This document shows positions 28,791-39,170 of a DNA stretch of 64,000 bases, piece by piece. The position numbers and the translations under genes are program-made. How positions within the stretch are numbered: position 1 is the stretch's first letter; each line of letters opens with the position of its first letter. The DNA is from Thiomicrorhabdus chilensis DSM 12352. GTDB lineage: Bacteria > Pseudomonadota > Gammaproteobacteria > Thiomicrospirales > Thiomicrospiraceae. The stretch covers positions 169,026-233,025 of the forward strand of contig NZ_KI519609.1 in assembly GCF_000483485.1 (NCBI RefSeq). The letters run 5' to 3'. A model generated the notes under the pieces. That model ran no database searches. It saw only the letters and a program-made list of their open reading frames with translations, and was not told where the DNA came from.

Positions 28791-30791
28791 ATGCGCCTAA
28801 GCATCAAGCATTTCATGCTGCTGATCATTTTTTCCTTGTTGGGATTTCTGTACGGAATTTTTGCGGATTATTATCAGGAACAGCAGGAGCATACCGCAGA
28901 AGTCATTTTGGGGAGTTTGCAGGACGACATGTCAGAAATCAGTTATTTGCTCTCCAAAGACATTCAGGACAAAAAGGGAGTGCGGACTTCACGCGCCCTT
29001 TTGGACCGGGCAGTGTCCAATAATGATTTTATTAAGGCCATTATGATTCTGGACGACCAGCGTGTTCTTTTGACAACGGATCCGCGCTATCGTCACGCGC
29101 CTGCCAAAAGCGCGGTCTTTTTGGATCCTGCCCTAAGTGCCCAGGAGCAGTTGTCGGATAATAAGGGGTTTGAAGGGGTTATCCGTTTTTATCAGGGTAA
29201 GGATCTTCAAAAGCTGACTTTAGTGTTTTTGTTTGACAAGCAGGAAGTAGCCACTTATCTAAGCCATAACAGTTCGAAATTTCTAATCAATTTTGGCGTG
29301 ATGCCGGGTTTGATTATATTGCTTATTTGGTTGCTGTTAAGCCACTTCATTATTAAACCTTTGGAACGCTTGCGACAATACGCCTACTACCAAAGTGAAA
29401 TTCCCAAGGCGCTAAACCTCAGAGAATTAGAGTCGATTCGTAGCTCCATGGCGCAGACCTTTTCACGTCTTGATAATGAGCAAAAAGAGCTGTTTAAGAT
29501 GGCGCGTACCGACTCTTTGAGCGGCTTGGCTAATCGGCATGCCTTGAATGAACATTTAAAACGTTTGATTGCCGATGCATCGCGCAAACAGGAAGAGTTT
29601 GCGTTTCTGTTTTTGGATTTGGATAATTTTAAAGCGGTCAATGATGCATTGGGTCACCATATTGGTGACGAGTTATTGCAACAGGTGGCCTCGGTCATTG
29701 CCGAGGTGTTGAGAACCAACGACTTTGTGGCACGCGTCGGAGGGGATGAGTTTGTGATTGTCTTGCATGATTATCAATCGCTCACCGAACTTTCTAATGT
29801 AATCGAGAGAATTCAGGATCGCTTGAAAATGACTTGGTTGATTCAGGAGCATCCCATCAATATAACCAGCAGTATTGGGATCGCACTTTATCCTAAAGAT
29901 GCCCAAGACATGATTGGATTGATGCAGTGTTCCGATATTGCGATGTATGAGGCGAAGAAAAAAGGTCGTGCCCAGCATCATTTTTACACTGAGCAGTTGA
30001 ATGTCACGGTGCAAGAGACCATCGCGCTGGATAAAGCCATGCGTCAGGCGCTGAAGAAGGATGAATATCAACTGTATTATCAACCTAAGGTGAATTTGCA
30101 TAGCGGAAAAATCGTCGGTGCAGAGGCTCTGATACGCTGGATCAGCCCAACGCAGGGCATGGTTCGTCCCGATGTATTCATCCCTTTGGCAGAAGAGAAC
30201 GGTTTTATTGTCGAGCTGGGGCAATGGGTGCTAAAAGAGGCGTTTCATCAGCAGAAGGCCTGGAAAGAACAGGGTATTGATTTGCCGATTTCAATCAATG
30301 TGGCGGCACAGCAGTTGCTCAATGATCGGTTTGAGTCACAGTTCCAGGCGTTATTGGAGGAGACTGGAGTTGATCCCCAACGCATCAATCTTGAGATTAC
30401 CGAGTACCTGTTTCTGGATCAGAGTGAAAATAACTTCAATGTCTTAAGCCGTTTGCGCAGCCGAGGGGTGTCGATTTCCTTGGATGATTTTGGTACCGGT
30501 TACTCTTCCTTGTCTTACTTGAAGAAATTCCCAATTGACCACCTTAAGATAGACAAGGCGTTTGTGGATGATTACAACACGCCCGATGGCGCGGTGTTTC
30601 TGGAAACCATTGTCAAGATGGGGCAGTCTTTGAATATGCAGGTCATTGCCGAAGGTGTTGAAACCGAAGCACAGGCTCGTTATTTGAAACAGATCGGCTG
30701 TATCTATTACCAGGGTTATTTCTGTTCCAAACCCTTGCCTGTAGAAGAGTTTATTGCTTTTTATGGAAATCACCAGGCCTGCTCAGTTTGA
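28791..30791 (+). CDS. membrane GGDEF-EAL c-di-GMP enzyme
   Basis: This 666-residue protein has TM1 (~6-24), a periplasmic domain (~25-160), TM2 (~165-188), a short HAMP-like linker, a GGDEF domain (~235-400) and an EAL domain (~410-660). GGDEF is intact (RVGGDEF) with inhibitory-site RTND. The EAL domain keeps GAEALIRW, NLEITEY, DDFGTGYSS, KIDKAFV and AEGVETEA, so phosphodiesterase activity is expected. It follows the SBP gene by 1 bp. The stop is preceded by a CAGGCCTG copy (30774-30781) that encodes part of the terminal HQACSV. Confidence 0.93.
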   Translation: MRLSIKHFMLLIIFSLLGFLYGIFADYYQEQQEHTAEVILGSLQDDMSEISYLLSKDIQDKKGVRTSRALLDRAVSNNDFIKAIMILDDQRVLLTTDPRYRHAPAKSAVFLDPALSAQEQLSDNKGFEGVIRFYQGKDLQKLTLVFLFDKQEVATYLSHNSSKFLINFGVMPGLIILLIWLLLSHFIIKPLERLRQYAYYQSEIPKALNLRELESIRSSMAQTFSRLDNEQKELFKMARTDSLSGLANRHALNEHLKRLIADASRKQEEFAFLFLDLDNFKAVNDALGHHIGDELLQQVASVIAEVLRTNDFVARVGGDEFVIVLHDYQSLTELSNVIERIQDRLKMTWLIQEHPINITSSIGIALYPKDAQDMIGLMQCSDIAMYEAKKKGRAQHHFYTEQLNVTVQETIALDKAMRQALKKDEYQLYYQPKVNLHSGKIVGAEALIRWISPTQGMVRPDVFIPLAEENGFIVELGQWVLKEAFHQQKAWKEQGIDLPISINVAAQQLLNDRFESQFQALLEETGVDPQRINLEITEYLFLDQSENNFNVLSRLRSRGVSISLDDFGTGYSSLSYLKKFPIDHLKIDKAFVDDYNTPDGAVFLETIVKMGQSLNMQVIAEGVETEAQARYLKQIGCIYYQGYFCSKPLPVEEFIAFYGNHQACSV

Positions 30792-30834
30792 GAGAAGCCA
30801 GGTAAGCTCTTCGCAAACGGCTGAATGAAGCGGA

Positions 30835-33102
30835 TTAAGAGCGCTGTAAAATATAGTCTTTCAGGTCATTCAGGCCCATTGGGCGGGCAAAATAATATCC
30901 TTGGTAGAGATCGCATTCGAATGCAGCCAGGAATGTCTCTTGTTCCTGAGTTTCCACGCCTTCTGCAAGCACTGTCATTCCCAGTTTTTTGCCGATGGCA
31001 ATAATCATTTCAACCAGGTTTTTATCGTGCTTATTGTTGAGGGTGTCTTGGACAAAGCTTTTATCGATCTTGAGTTCGTTGAATGGCAATTCCCGTAACA
31101 TCGAAAGCGATGAATAGCCGGTTCCAAAGTCATCCAGAGACAATCTAAAGCCCTGTTGCTGAATGGATTGTAAAATAGGGCGGATGTAGTCAAGTTCTTC
31201 AATGAACAGGGATTCGGTCACTTCCAGAAAAATCTGTTCGCGTGCCAAAGGATAGCGTTCGACGGTTTCAAGCAGGTTTTCATAAAAGCGGGCTTCCATG
31301 AACTGGCGAACGGAGATGTTGATGGAGAGTTCAAAGCGAATGCCAATCTCCTGTTGCAAGTCACTAATCTCTCTCAGGCATTTATTGAGGATGTAGTCTC
31401 CCAGCTCCGGCATCAGGCCGGTTTCTTCGGCGATGGCGATAAATTCATCCGGAGGTACTTGCCCCAATTCCGGATTTTGCCAACGTACCAAGGCTTCAAC
31501 GCCATGCAGGCGATGGTGGATATCCAATTGGGGCTGGTAGGCCATGAATATTTCTTCGTTGGCCATGGCCTGACGCAGGTGATGTTCGATTTGGATTTTA
31601 CGCAGTGCTTGTTCTTTCATTTTGCCGGAAAAAGATTCAACCGCGTTTTTGCGTTTTTTGGCTTGATACATCGCTATATCGGCCAGACTGGCGAGCGCTT
31701 CGAGTTGGTCCGCGTCCACTGGATAGTGAGCAATTCCGATGCTGGCTCCCAGATTGAATTTCATTTCACCCACCAGATAAGGCTGCCCGACGGAGTGAAT
31801 GATTCGCTGGCTGATTTCGGTATCGGCAACGCGATTGTTGAACAGCAGGATCATGAATTCATCTCCGCCAAAACGGATTAACGTATCCTCTGAGGAGAGC
31901 TCTTTCTGCAGACGTTTGGAAACCTCGACCAGAATATGGTCGCCCATTTCATGGCCAAAGGTGTCATTGATGTTTTTAAAGTTATCCAAGTCAACAAACA
32001 GCAGGCAAAAAGGCGTTTGCGATCCTTCTAGAAAAGGTTTCAGTTCCTTGTCGAGGTAGTTGCGATTTGGCAGGCCGGTCAGTGGGTCGTGATTGGCTTG
32101 GTGTATGAGTTTTTGACGGGCTTTCTTTTCATAGCTGGCAATGGTTTTGAACAGCAAAAACAGAGTGTACAGTATGATTAGAAGAATGCCGAAGTAGGTC
32201 AATATGGTGCTGATGATTTGATTGGTGAGTTTATTGGTGGGCTCGGTAATCGCAACCCAGAATTGGTAATTGGGGTTAAACAGTAAGGACATTTTGGCCT
32301 TTTGCGCAAACACGTTTGAGTAGCTATTTAAAATCAAAGGCTCGTGTGTCGATTTCGCCTGGTTGAGCGACCACAGGTATTCTTGTTTGGTTTCATGTTT
32401 GGCAAGCATGGTGTGTTCATCGAAAACCGGCGTTTGGTATAAGTCAGGGTTGGTATCAGGAGCACTGCCCGTTATCAGAATTCGGCGTTTGGTGCGGTCA
32501 CTGACCAGCATGGCTTTACGTGCTTGAGATAGGCGTACATTGCTTAAATAGCCCGCCTTGTCGAGCCTTAAGCCGGTTGCCATCACGGCTACAACCTTGC
32601 CGTTATCGTCTCTGAGTGCCTTTCTGAGCGGAATCACCCAAGATTTGACCGGAGGGAAATAGTAGGTGTTGCCAATCACCATGCGGTCGCTTTGCAATGT
32701 TTCCAGAAAGGCTTCGCGTGATTCGGGCTGCTGCAGAAGGTTGGGAAAACCTTTAGGGTCAATGTTGGCGCTGAGTGCAATATAGTTGCCTTGCGGATCA
32801 ATCAATCCAAAACCGGCCAGAACGGGTTTGGTTTTGAGCATGGATTTAAGCAGTTTTTGGGACTTCTTCTGATTCAAGAAAGTTTTATTTTCGAGCAGGC
32901 TGGAACCCAGAATATCCAGAACCAGTTCGTTTTCCACAAAAGCGGAGTGGGCGGAATGCGCAAACAGGTTGGTGAGGTTGGCCAATTCGGTATTGGAGTC
33001 CTCATGGATTTGCTGATATTTGTTATAGGAAATCGCGCCGAACAGGCCGAATGCAACCATCACAATCAGGTAAAAAATTGTCCATAAGTTGAATTTCAGC
33101 AT
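30835..33102 (-). CDS. Cache-GGDEF-EAL c-di-GMP enzyme
   Basis: This 755-residue membrane protein has TM1 (~6-25), a large periplasmic double-Cache-like sensor (~35-295, with GFGLIDPQGNYIALS and VMATGLRLDKAGYL), TM2 (~297-318), GGDEF (~330-490; RFGGDEF) and EAL (~500-750). The position of the inhibitory RxxD is SSED, so product inhibition is probably absent. EAL motifs VEALVRW, LEVTESLF, DDFGTGYSS, KIDKSFV and AEGVETQE are intact. It is convergent with the SBP-associated GGDEF-EAL gene; the two are not close copies outside the catalytic domains. Confidence 0.93.
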   Translation of the reverse strand: MLKFNLWTIFYLIVMVAFGLFGAISYNKYQQIHEDSNTELANLTNLFAHSAHSAFVENELVLDILGSSLLENKTFLNQKKSQKLLKSMLKTKPVLAGFGLIDPQGNYIALSANIDPKGFPNLLQQPESREAFLETLQSDRMVIGNTYYFPPVKSWVIPLRKALRDDNGKVVAVMATGLRLDKAGYLSNVRLSQARKAMLVSDRTKRRILITGSAPDTNPDLYQTPVFDEHTMLAKHETKQEYLWSLNQAKSTHEPLILNSYSNVFAQKAKMSLLFNPNYQFWVAITEPTNKLTNQIISTILTYFGILLIILYTLFLLFKTIASYEKKARQKLIHQANHDPLTGLPNRNYLDKELKPFLEGSQTPFCLLFVDLDNFKNINDTFGHEMGDHILVEVSKRLQKELSSEDTLIRFGGDEFMILLFNNRVADTEISQRIIHSVGQPYLVGEMKFNLGASIGIAHYPVDADQLEALASLADIAMYQAKKRKNAVESFSGKMKEQALRKIQIEHHLRQAMANEEIFMAYQPQLDIHHRLHGVEALVRWQNPELGQVPPDEFIAIAEETGLMPELGDYILNKCLREISDLQQEIGIRFELSINISVRQFMEARFYENLLETVERYPLAREQIFLEVTESLFIEELDYIRPILQSIQQQGFRLSLDDFGTGYSSLSMLRELPFNELKIDKSFVQDTLNNKHDKNLVEMIIAIGKKLGMTVLAEGVETQEQETFLAAFECDLYQGYYFARPMGLNDLKDYILQRS

Positions 33103-33295
33103 TAATGAACCTGAGTGGATTAAACTTAAGAATACTTTAGCATTATTACAAGCGAAACATAATGATGTTTTATTGAATCGGATAAAAAGAGATAGAGGGA
33201 AGGGGGATTTTGATTTGACTGGACCAAAGTCCTATTTCAAATTAAATGAAAGGAAGAGATTTCACAGAGTGGAATCCGTGAAACCTCATAAAACC

Positions 33296-33314
33296 GCATG
33301 CAAGCAGAGCATGC
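33296..33314 (-). terminator. possible adk terminator
   Basis: GCATGC repeats inverted around a 7-nt loop, followed on the minus strand by GGTTTTAT, 10 bp after the adk stop. The stem is short, so the call is weak. Confidence 0.35.
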
Positions 33315-33323
33315 TTTGGAATT

Positions 33324-33983
<660 letters not shown>

Positions 33984-34017
33984 CTAAGAGTCAATTTAAA
34001 AAATGCGAATGGCGGCT

Positions 34018-34046
34018 ATTATACGGCCTTTACCCAGGAGGTAAAA
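34018..34046 (-). promoter_or_regulatory. sigma70-type promoter of adk
   Basis: On the minus strand TTTTAC (34041-34046) and a perfect TATAAT (34018-34023) are 17 bp apart, about 44 bp before the adk start codon. Confidence 0.55.
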
Positions 34047-34066
34047 GCCTTGGGTTTTTGCGTATG

Positions 34067-34087
34067 ACCAGGCCTGCCGGTTTTCAG
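34067..34087. repeat. CAGGCCTG palindromic element, right arm
   Basis: The core at 34069-34076 is followed by CCGGTTTTCAGG, the right arm of the dispersed element. It lies between the fructosamine kinase-like gene and adk. Confidence 0.65.
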
Positions 34088-34116
34088 GTTTGCCTTAAAA
34101 CCGTTTGTTATGGGGT

Positions 34117-34998
34117 TTATCCCTGTTGGAGCAGTTGCTCGATGGTGCCTTGTGCTTGTTGGGCGTAGTGGCCGCCAAACAGATTGTAGTGGTTTAGGAT
34201 GTGGTAGAGGTTGTACAGCGGCTTGCGTTTGGCATAGTCGCGGTCAAGCGGGAAGACTTCATTGTAGCCGGCGTAGAAGGCGTCGGAAAAACCACCAAAC
34301 AGTTCGCTCATGGCCAAGTCGGTTTCGCGGTCGCCATAATAGCAGGCCGGGTCAAACACCACCGCGTCGCCGCTGGTGGTGAAGGCGCTGTTGCCGCCCC
34401 ACAGGTCGCCATGCAGTAGTGACGCTTCCGGTTGATAGTTTTGAAACCAGTTTGGCAGTCGCTCGATGAGTTCGCAGCCCAGTTCGTAAAGTTGTCGCGG
34501 GGCATCGTTGAGTTGTGTCATTTCCAGCTGAGGGCGCAGGCGCTCTTCACCATAAAATCCGACCCAGTCGCTGTGCCAGCGATTTAATTGAGGGGTATGA
34601 CCGATATAGTTGTTCTCGAACCAGCCGAACGGTTTGGTTTCGTGGTTAATTTGATGATGCATCAAAGCAAGATCGCGTCCACGTTGAAAATCGTCGCCTT
34701 TGGAGGTTAATTGCAGGTGTTCCATCAATAACCAGGCCTGCTCATTATGCCGACCGAAGCCCAGCGGTTTTGGGCAGAGAATACTGCCTGAGCGTGTAAT
34801 GGCGCGCAGGTTATGGACTTCGGTTTCGAAAAGCGGCAAGGCCTCAAGGTGGTTGAGTTTGAGGAAATAGTTGCCTGTGTGCGTGTGGAGTTTGAACGCC
34901 TGATGGATGTCGCCGCCAGATACCGGTGCTGCCGTTTCGATGTGGATGCTTTGCGATAAGGTCTGGGAGAGGGTGTGTGAAAATTCTTTCCAGTTCAT
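34117..34998 (-). CDS. fructosamine kinase family protein
   Basis: This 293-residue aminoglycoside-phosphotransferase-fold kinase has a nucleotide-site lysine segment (NYFLKLN, about residues 42-48), the catalytic LLHGDLWGGN near 193-202 and the metal-binding DPACYYGDRE near 215-224. Fructosamine-3-kinase relatives phosphorylate glycated (Amadori) amines and promote repair of glycation damage. It is encoded downstream of mrcA on the same strand (80-bp gap). A CAGGCCTG copy is at 34733-34740. No other partner is visible. Confidence 0.88.
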   Translation of the reverse strand: MNWKEFSHTLSQTLSQSIHIETAAPVSGGDIHQAFKLHTHTGNYFLKLNHLEALPLFETEVHNLRAITRSGSILCPKPLGFGRHNEQAWLLMEHLQLTSKGDDFQRGRDLALMHHQINHETKPFGWFENNYIGHTPQLNRWHSDWVGFYGEERLRPQLEMTQLNDAPRQLYELGCELIERLPNWFQNYQPEASLLHGDLWGGNSAFTTSGDAVVFDPACYYGDRETDLAMSELFGGFSDAFYAGYNEVFPLDRDYAKRKPLYNLYHILNHYNLFGGHYAQQAQGTIEQLLQQG

Positions 34999-35078
34999 AT
35001 TGGCTCCTTATGGCGGCATGTGATTGAGCACAGCATAACTCCCGGCCTTGAATAGGCCGGGGCACAGTCTAAGTGGGT

Positions 35079-37484
35079 TTATTCAAACAGCTCTTCGGTG
35101 ATTTGATGCATTTTTGTGGCGGTAATGTCCGGAATCTCCGGCGCATTGTCTTCTCTGAATACCTCAAAGAAGGCGTTGGGCGTATCCGCCGGTACGGCCT
35201 CGCCGGTATCCGGGTTAATGGGCACATTGACCAGACCATCGGGTCGGGCAAAAGGCGCATTCGGGTAGTCGGCCAGCGCTAGGCGCATGTAATCTATCCA
35301 GATCGGCAAGGCGGCACGCCCTCCCACTTCGCTACGTCCAAGCGTGGAAGGGGTGTCAAATCCGACCCATACCGTGGTCGCTACATAGGGATTGAAGCCG
35401 GAGAACCAAGCGTCTTTTTGGTCGTTGGTGGTCCCGGTTTTGCCAGCGATGTCTTCACGTTTGAGAACATTGGCTTTTCTGCCGGAACCGTATTTAATCA
35501 CGTCCTGCATCAATGATGTGGTGATGTATGCGGTTTGCGGGCTGATGACGCGCGGTGCGCTGTTCGGGTCGCCTTCCATGCATTGCACCTCGCAGGCCGT
35601 TTTCGGGCTGGCACGGTAAATCACGTCACCGTTGAAATCGCGTACTTCCTGAATCAGGTAGGGGCTGATACGGTAGCCGGTATTGGCGAAAGTCGCATAC
35701 GCCTGAACGATCTCCCAGGGCGTGAATTGCGCGCTCCCCAGAGACAAGGACAAGTCGCGGTGTTTGTTCATCTCTTCAACCGGCAAACCGAAACGCTGCA
35801 CATAGTTGACCGTGTAATTGATGCCGATACGTTGCAGCAAACGGATGGAAACCAAGTTGCGCGAATAAGCCAGGGCTTTACGCAAACGTGTCGGTCCATA
35901 GAATCGACCGGAATAGTTCTCGGGACGCCAAACATCTTCCAGCGCACGGTCATGGAACACCACTGGCGCGTCGTTGATGGTGGTGGCAGGAGTCAGCCCC
36001 TTGTCAAATGCGGCAGCGTAAAGGAAAGGTTTGAAATTGGACCCCGGCTGACGTCTGGCCTGAACCACCCGGTTGAACTTGCTGCGGAAGAAGTCAAAGC
36101 CACCCACCAATGCGAAAATCTGCCCGTCTTTCGGGTTGACTGAAATCAATCCGGCTTCGGTTAAAGGGTCCTGCGCCAGTTGCCATTGTCCGTTCAGCTT
36201 TTGCAGGTACACCACGTCGCCCACTTTCAAAACGTCTTGAGGGCGTTTGGGTTCGGCTCCTTTCTTGTTGACCTCTATGTAAGGAGCCGCCCATTGCATA
36301 TCCTCAAATGGCAGAGTCACCGTTTGTCCGTCCAGCATCATCAGTTGAGTATCGGTTTTAGAAAACCGGGTGACGGCGGCGGTTTGCAGCTGACCATACT
36401 TTGGAATGCCGTTCAATATTTCCAGTACCTGTTCCTCATCCGCCATTTCAGCCGGGCTTAGGTGCTGAATTGGGCCGCGATAACCATGGCGGCGTTCATA
36501 TTCCTGCAAACCGTTGCGTACCGCCTGATTGGCTTGATTCTGCAGGCGACTGTTGATGGTGGTCACAATGGTTAACCCCTGCTTGAGGGCGTCTTCTCCA
36601 AAGTTTTCGATGGCGAAGCTACGAGCCATTTCTGCAACATAACCCGCTTCGATATCAATGCGGGCGCCCATCAGTTTGGCGTGCACTTCAACCGCTTGCG
36701 CATCCAGCATCTCTTGTTCTGTGATGAATCCCTGTTCAAACATGCGTCGCAGCACATAGTTGCGGCGAAGTTTGGCACGTTCCGGGTTGGCGATCGGGTT
36801 ATAAGCCGAAGGCGCTTTGGGCAAGCCCGCAATCATCGCATATTCGTCCAGAGACAAATCATTGATGGATTTTCCGTAATAGGTTTGTGCGGCAGCGGCT
36901 ACACCATAAGAGCGGTAACCCAAAAAGATTTTATTGAGATAGAGTGCCAGAATTTCCTGTTTGCTGATTTCATTCTCGATTTTATAAGCCAGGATGATCT
37001 CGTTGAACTTGCGCAGATACGTCTTCTCTTTGGTCAAAAAGAAGTTACGTGCCACCTGCATGGTGATGGTCGAGCCTCCTGACTTCTTGCTGCCGGTGGT
37101 GACCAGTTCGAAGACCGCACGAGCCAAACCTTTATAGTCGACACCGCCATGTTCGAAAAAGCTTTCATCCTCCGAAGAAATGATGGCCTGAGTCATACGC
37201 TCAGGAATTTCTGTATAGTCCAGTGGAATACGTTTCTTGGTGCCGATTTCGCTGATCAGCTGACCGTCTTCGGTGACGATCTTAAGCGGCACCTGGTAGG
37301 TCACATCTTTGAGTGAAGCGGCATCCGGCAAAGTCGGGTAGATGGTAAACACATAGACGGCCAGTGCAATCAAAGGCGCACCGATAAAGCCGGCAATCAC
37401 ACTTAACCAGAGTGCAGTTTTGAGTTTGTGTTTTGGCTTGGGAGTTGGTTGTTTTTCCGGAGTTTGCGGGTTTGTGTCGCTCAT
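35079..37484 (-). CDS. mrcA: penicillin-binding protein 1A
   Basis: This 801-residue class A PBP has one N-terminal TM (~25-45), a GT51 glycosyltransferase domain (~70-240; SSEDESFFEHGG and NKIFLGYRSYGVAAAA), an OB-like insert (~320-420) and a transpeptidase domain with serine motif RRQPGSNFKPF (near 460), SRN and KTGTT. It polymerises and cross-links peptidoglycan. ATG 37484 is preferred over an upstream in-frame TTG, giving the cytoplasmic start MSDTNPQTP. The -10-like TATAAT on the minus strand at 37562-37567 is a candidate promoter element. Confidence 0.96.
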   Translation of the reverse strand: MSDTNPQTPEKQPTPKPKHKLKTALWLSVIAGFIGAPLIALAVYVFTIYPTLPDAASLKDVTYQVPLKIVTEDGQLISEIGTKKRIPLDYTEIPERMTQAIISSEDESFFEHGGVDYKGLARAVFELVTTGSKKSGGSTITMQVARNFFLTKEKTYLRKFNEIILAYKIENEISKQEILALYLNKIFLGYRSYGVAAAAQTYYGKSINDLSLDEYAMIAGLPKAPSAYNPIANPERAKLRRNYVLRRMFEQGFITEQEMLDAQAVEVHAKLMGARIDIEAGYVAEMARSFAIENFGEDALKQGLTIVTTINSRLQNQANQAVRNGLQEYERRHGYRGPIQHLSPAEMADEEQVLEILNGIPKYGQLQTAAVTRFSKTDTQLMMLDGQTVTLPFEDMQWAAPYIEVNKKGAEPKRPQDVLKVGDVVYLQKLNGQWQLAQDPLTEAGLISVNPKDGQIFALVGGFDFFRSKFNRVVQARRQPGSNFKPFLYAAAFDKGLTPATTINDAPVVFHDRALEDVWRPENYSGRFYGPTRLRKALAYSRNLVSIRLLQRIGINYTVNYVQRFGLPVEEMNKHRDLSLSLGSAQFTPWEIVQAYATFANTGYRISPYLIQEVRDFNGDVIYRASPKTACEVQCMEGDPNSAPRVISPQTAYITTSLMQDVIKYGSGRKANVLKREDIAGKTGTTNDQKDAWFSGFNPYVATTVWVGFDTPSTLGRSEVGGRAALPIWIDYMRLALADYPNAPFARPDGLVNVPINPDTGEAVPADTPNAFFEVFREDNAPEIPDITATKMHQITEELFE

Positions 37485-37613
37485 AAATACTCTGAGTAGG
37501 TTCAATTCATGTGTCTTATTAAAGAGATAGCTTCTTAACAGAAGTTGACTGAATAGCCAACATTATACCTATTTATCAAATATAAAGGGGCACAGAACGA
37601 CAGGAGAGGCAGA

Positions 37614-37648
37614 CAATAAAAAACCCAGACAAGCTGGGTTTTTTATTG
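37614..37648. terminator. bidirectional intrinsic terminator
   Basis: AATAAAAAACCCAG (37615-37628) and its complement (37634-37647) surround a 5-nt loop. It ends the small membrane protein gene at 37704 and insulates mrcA. Confidence 0.9.
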
Positions 37649-37703
37649 CAATCGAAATCCAACCACCCCGCCTTTGTCAACAGCAGGGTTAAGGATAGAC
37701 GAT

Positions 37704-37919
37704 TTAAGAGTTTTTGCTGTAACGGCCGGTTTTGATGTCGCTCCACATCAAATACAAGTTGCCGATCAGGATGAAAGCAGCCGCTGCAATCACACCGAAT
37801 ACACCTACTGCAACCTGGACTGATTGCGGAAGAATGTCTGCCCAAATTCCCAATAGGACAACTAAAGGAATCACCACCGATACGACGATGGTCAATAGCA
37901 TTTTTGTTAAATTACTCAT
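37704..37919 (-). CDS. small two-helix membrane protein
   Basis: This 71-residue protein has two hydrophobic helices (about 7-27 and 33-58) joined by ILPQSVQ, and a basic C-terminus (KTGRYSKNS). ATG 37919 follows TGAGG and starts the first helix; an in-frame start 120 bp upstream would add an unlikely leader across the promoter region. No family is recognised. It is flanked by a terminator downstream and stands alone between yicC and mrcA. Confidence 0.55.
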   Translation of the reverse strand: MSNLTKMLLTIVVSVVIPLVVLLGIWADILPQSVQVAVGVFGVIAAAAFILIGNLYLMWSDIKTGRYSKNS

Positions 37920-38105
37920 AGTACTGCGCCTCAGATAATATATTATTGGTTTTATAACACTCGAAACTATACTTTTGTTAAAGTCGAATTTCAAATAAAA
38001 ATGATTGATTTCAATCAAGAAACTATTTTTTGACGGCATGTTTTGTCGTTGTATTTGAATTTTGTCTTTTTCTGCTCGAACATCGACTCTTTGGATGCGT
38101 TCAAA

Positions 38106-38975
38106 TTATTCGATATTCTGCACCTGCTCGCGCATCTGCTCGATCAGAACCTTCAGCTCTACGCTGATTTGTGAAGTGCGGCTGTCGGCCGATTTGGAAC
38201 CCAGTGTATTGGCTTCTCGATTGAGTTCCTGCATTAAAAAGTCCAATCTCCGGCCGATGGCGCCTTTCGATTCGAGCACATGGCGCACCTCGGTCAGGTG
38301 GGTGCGCAGACGATCCAGCTCTTCATGCACATCGAGTTTTTGAGCCAGAATCGCGACCTCCTGATGAAGGCGCATCTCGTCGTATTCTTCCAGTAGAGTG
38401 GCAATGCGCTGTTGCAGTTTTTCGGTTTGGGTGGCAATGATTTCCGGCAACAGGCGCTGGGCTTCATTGACGTAATGGTCGATCGCTTCGCAACGCTGCA
38501 AAATGATTTCCGCCAGCGCCTGGCCTTCTCTCTGGCGGTGGGCATTAAGAGCGTCGAGGGTTTGCTCTAACCCCGCCATCAGTTCATTCTCTCTTTGCAT
38601 CACGTCTCCCTCGCCGGCTTGTTCATGACCGAGTACACCGGGCCAGTTGAGCACCTCTAGCGGGTTGATCTGGGTGGCTTCCATCAAGGTTTGCTGCACT
38701 TCGCAAATTGCGGCGGATAAGGGTTGCAAGACAGTTTGATTGACTTCGAAAGCCTGATTGGCCTGGTTTTCGTTTAGCTTAAGGCTCACTTCGACCTTGC
38801 CGCGATGCAGGGCCTGTTTGATCTGCTCACGTATTTTCATTTCCAGATGACGCTGATTTTCGGGCAATTTGAAATGCGTTTCCAGAAAACGCTGGTTGAC
38901 CGAACGAATTTCCCAGCTGAAATTTCCCCAGTCTGTGGCGGTTTGGGTGCGTGCAAAAGCGGTCATGCTTTTCAT
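38106..38975 (-). CDS. yicC: YicC family endoribonuclease
   Basis: This 289-residue protein begins MKSMTAFARTQ, has the central INPLEVLNWPGVL segment and ends with the conserved RLDFLMQELNREANTLGSKS block. YicC proteins form ring-like oligomers and act as endoribonucleases on small RNAs. In many bacteria yicC is beside gmk; here the nearest copy of gmk is 25 kb away. It is divergent from rdgB. The complete length and both terminal motifs make the call safe. Confidence 0.92.
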   Translation of the reverse strand: MKSMTAFARTQTATDWGNFSWEIRSVNQRFLETHFKLPENQRHLEMKIREQIKQALHRGKVEVSLKLNENQANQAFEVNQTVLQPLSAAICEVQQTLMEATQINPLEVLNWPGVLGHEQAGEGDVMQRENELMAGLEQTLDALNAHRQREGQALAEIILQRCEAIDHYVNEAQRLLPEIIATQTEKLQQRIATLLEEYDEMRLHQEVAILAQKLDVHEELDRLRTHLTEVRHVLESKGAIGRRLDFLMQELNREANTLGSKSADSRTSQISVELKVLIEQMREQVQNIE

Positions 38976-39102
38976 CGGATAGACTCCATCGTCAATATGG
39001 CTTGGTTTATAATTATCGCAATTTTAACGCGTATTAATTAAAGGTTACAGCCGAGCTTATGCAGAAGTGTCGTGCCTCATGTTTTTTAGTTGGTATGATC
39101 GC

Positions 39103-39118
39103 AACCAGGCCTGCCGAG
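39103..39118. repeat. CAGGCCTG palindromic element
   Basis: The core at 39106-39113 is in the divergent yicC / rdgB intergenic region, preceded by AAC and followed by CCGAGATTG. Its arms are poorly preserved. Confidence 0.55.
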
Positions 39119-39170
39119 ATTGTAAAAAGAATGCAAAAAAGAGTTTTGTTTGAATGAAAAGGAACGTTTT

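Noticed and set aside
35041-35061. CCCGGCC / GGCCGGG hairpin after mrcA
   Set aside because: A 7-bp GC stem without a T-tract; not enough to call a terminator, though it may affect mRNA stability.
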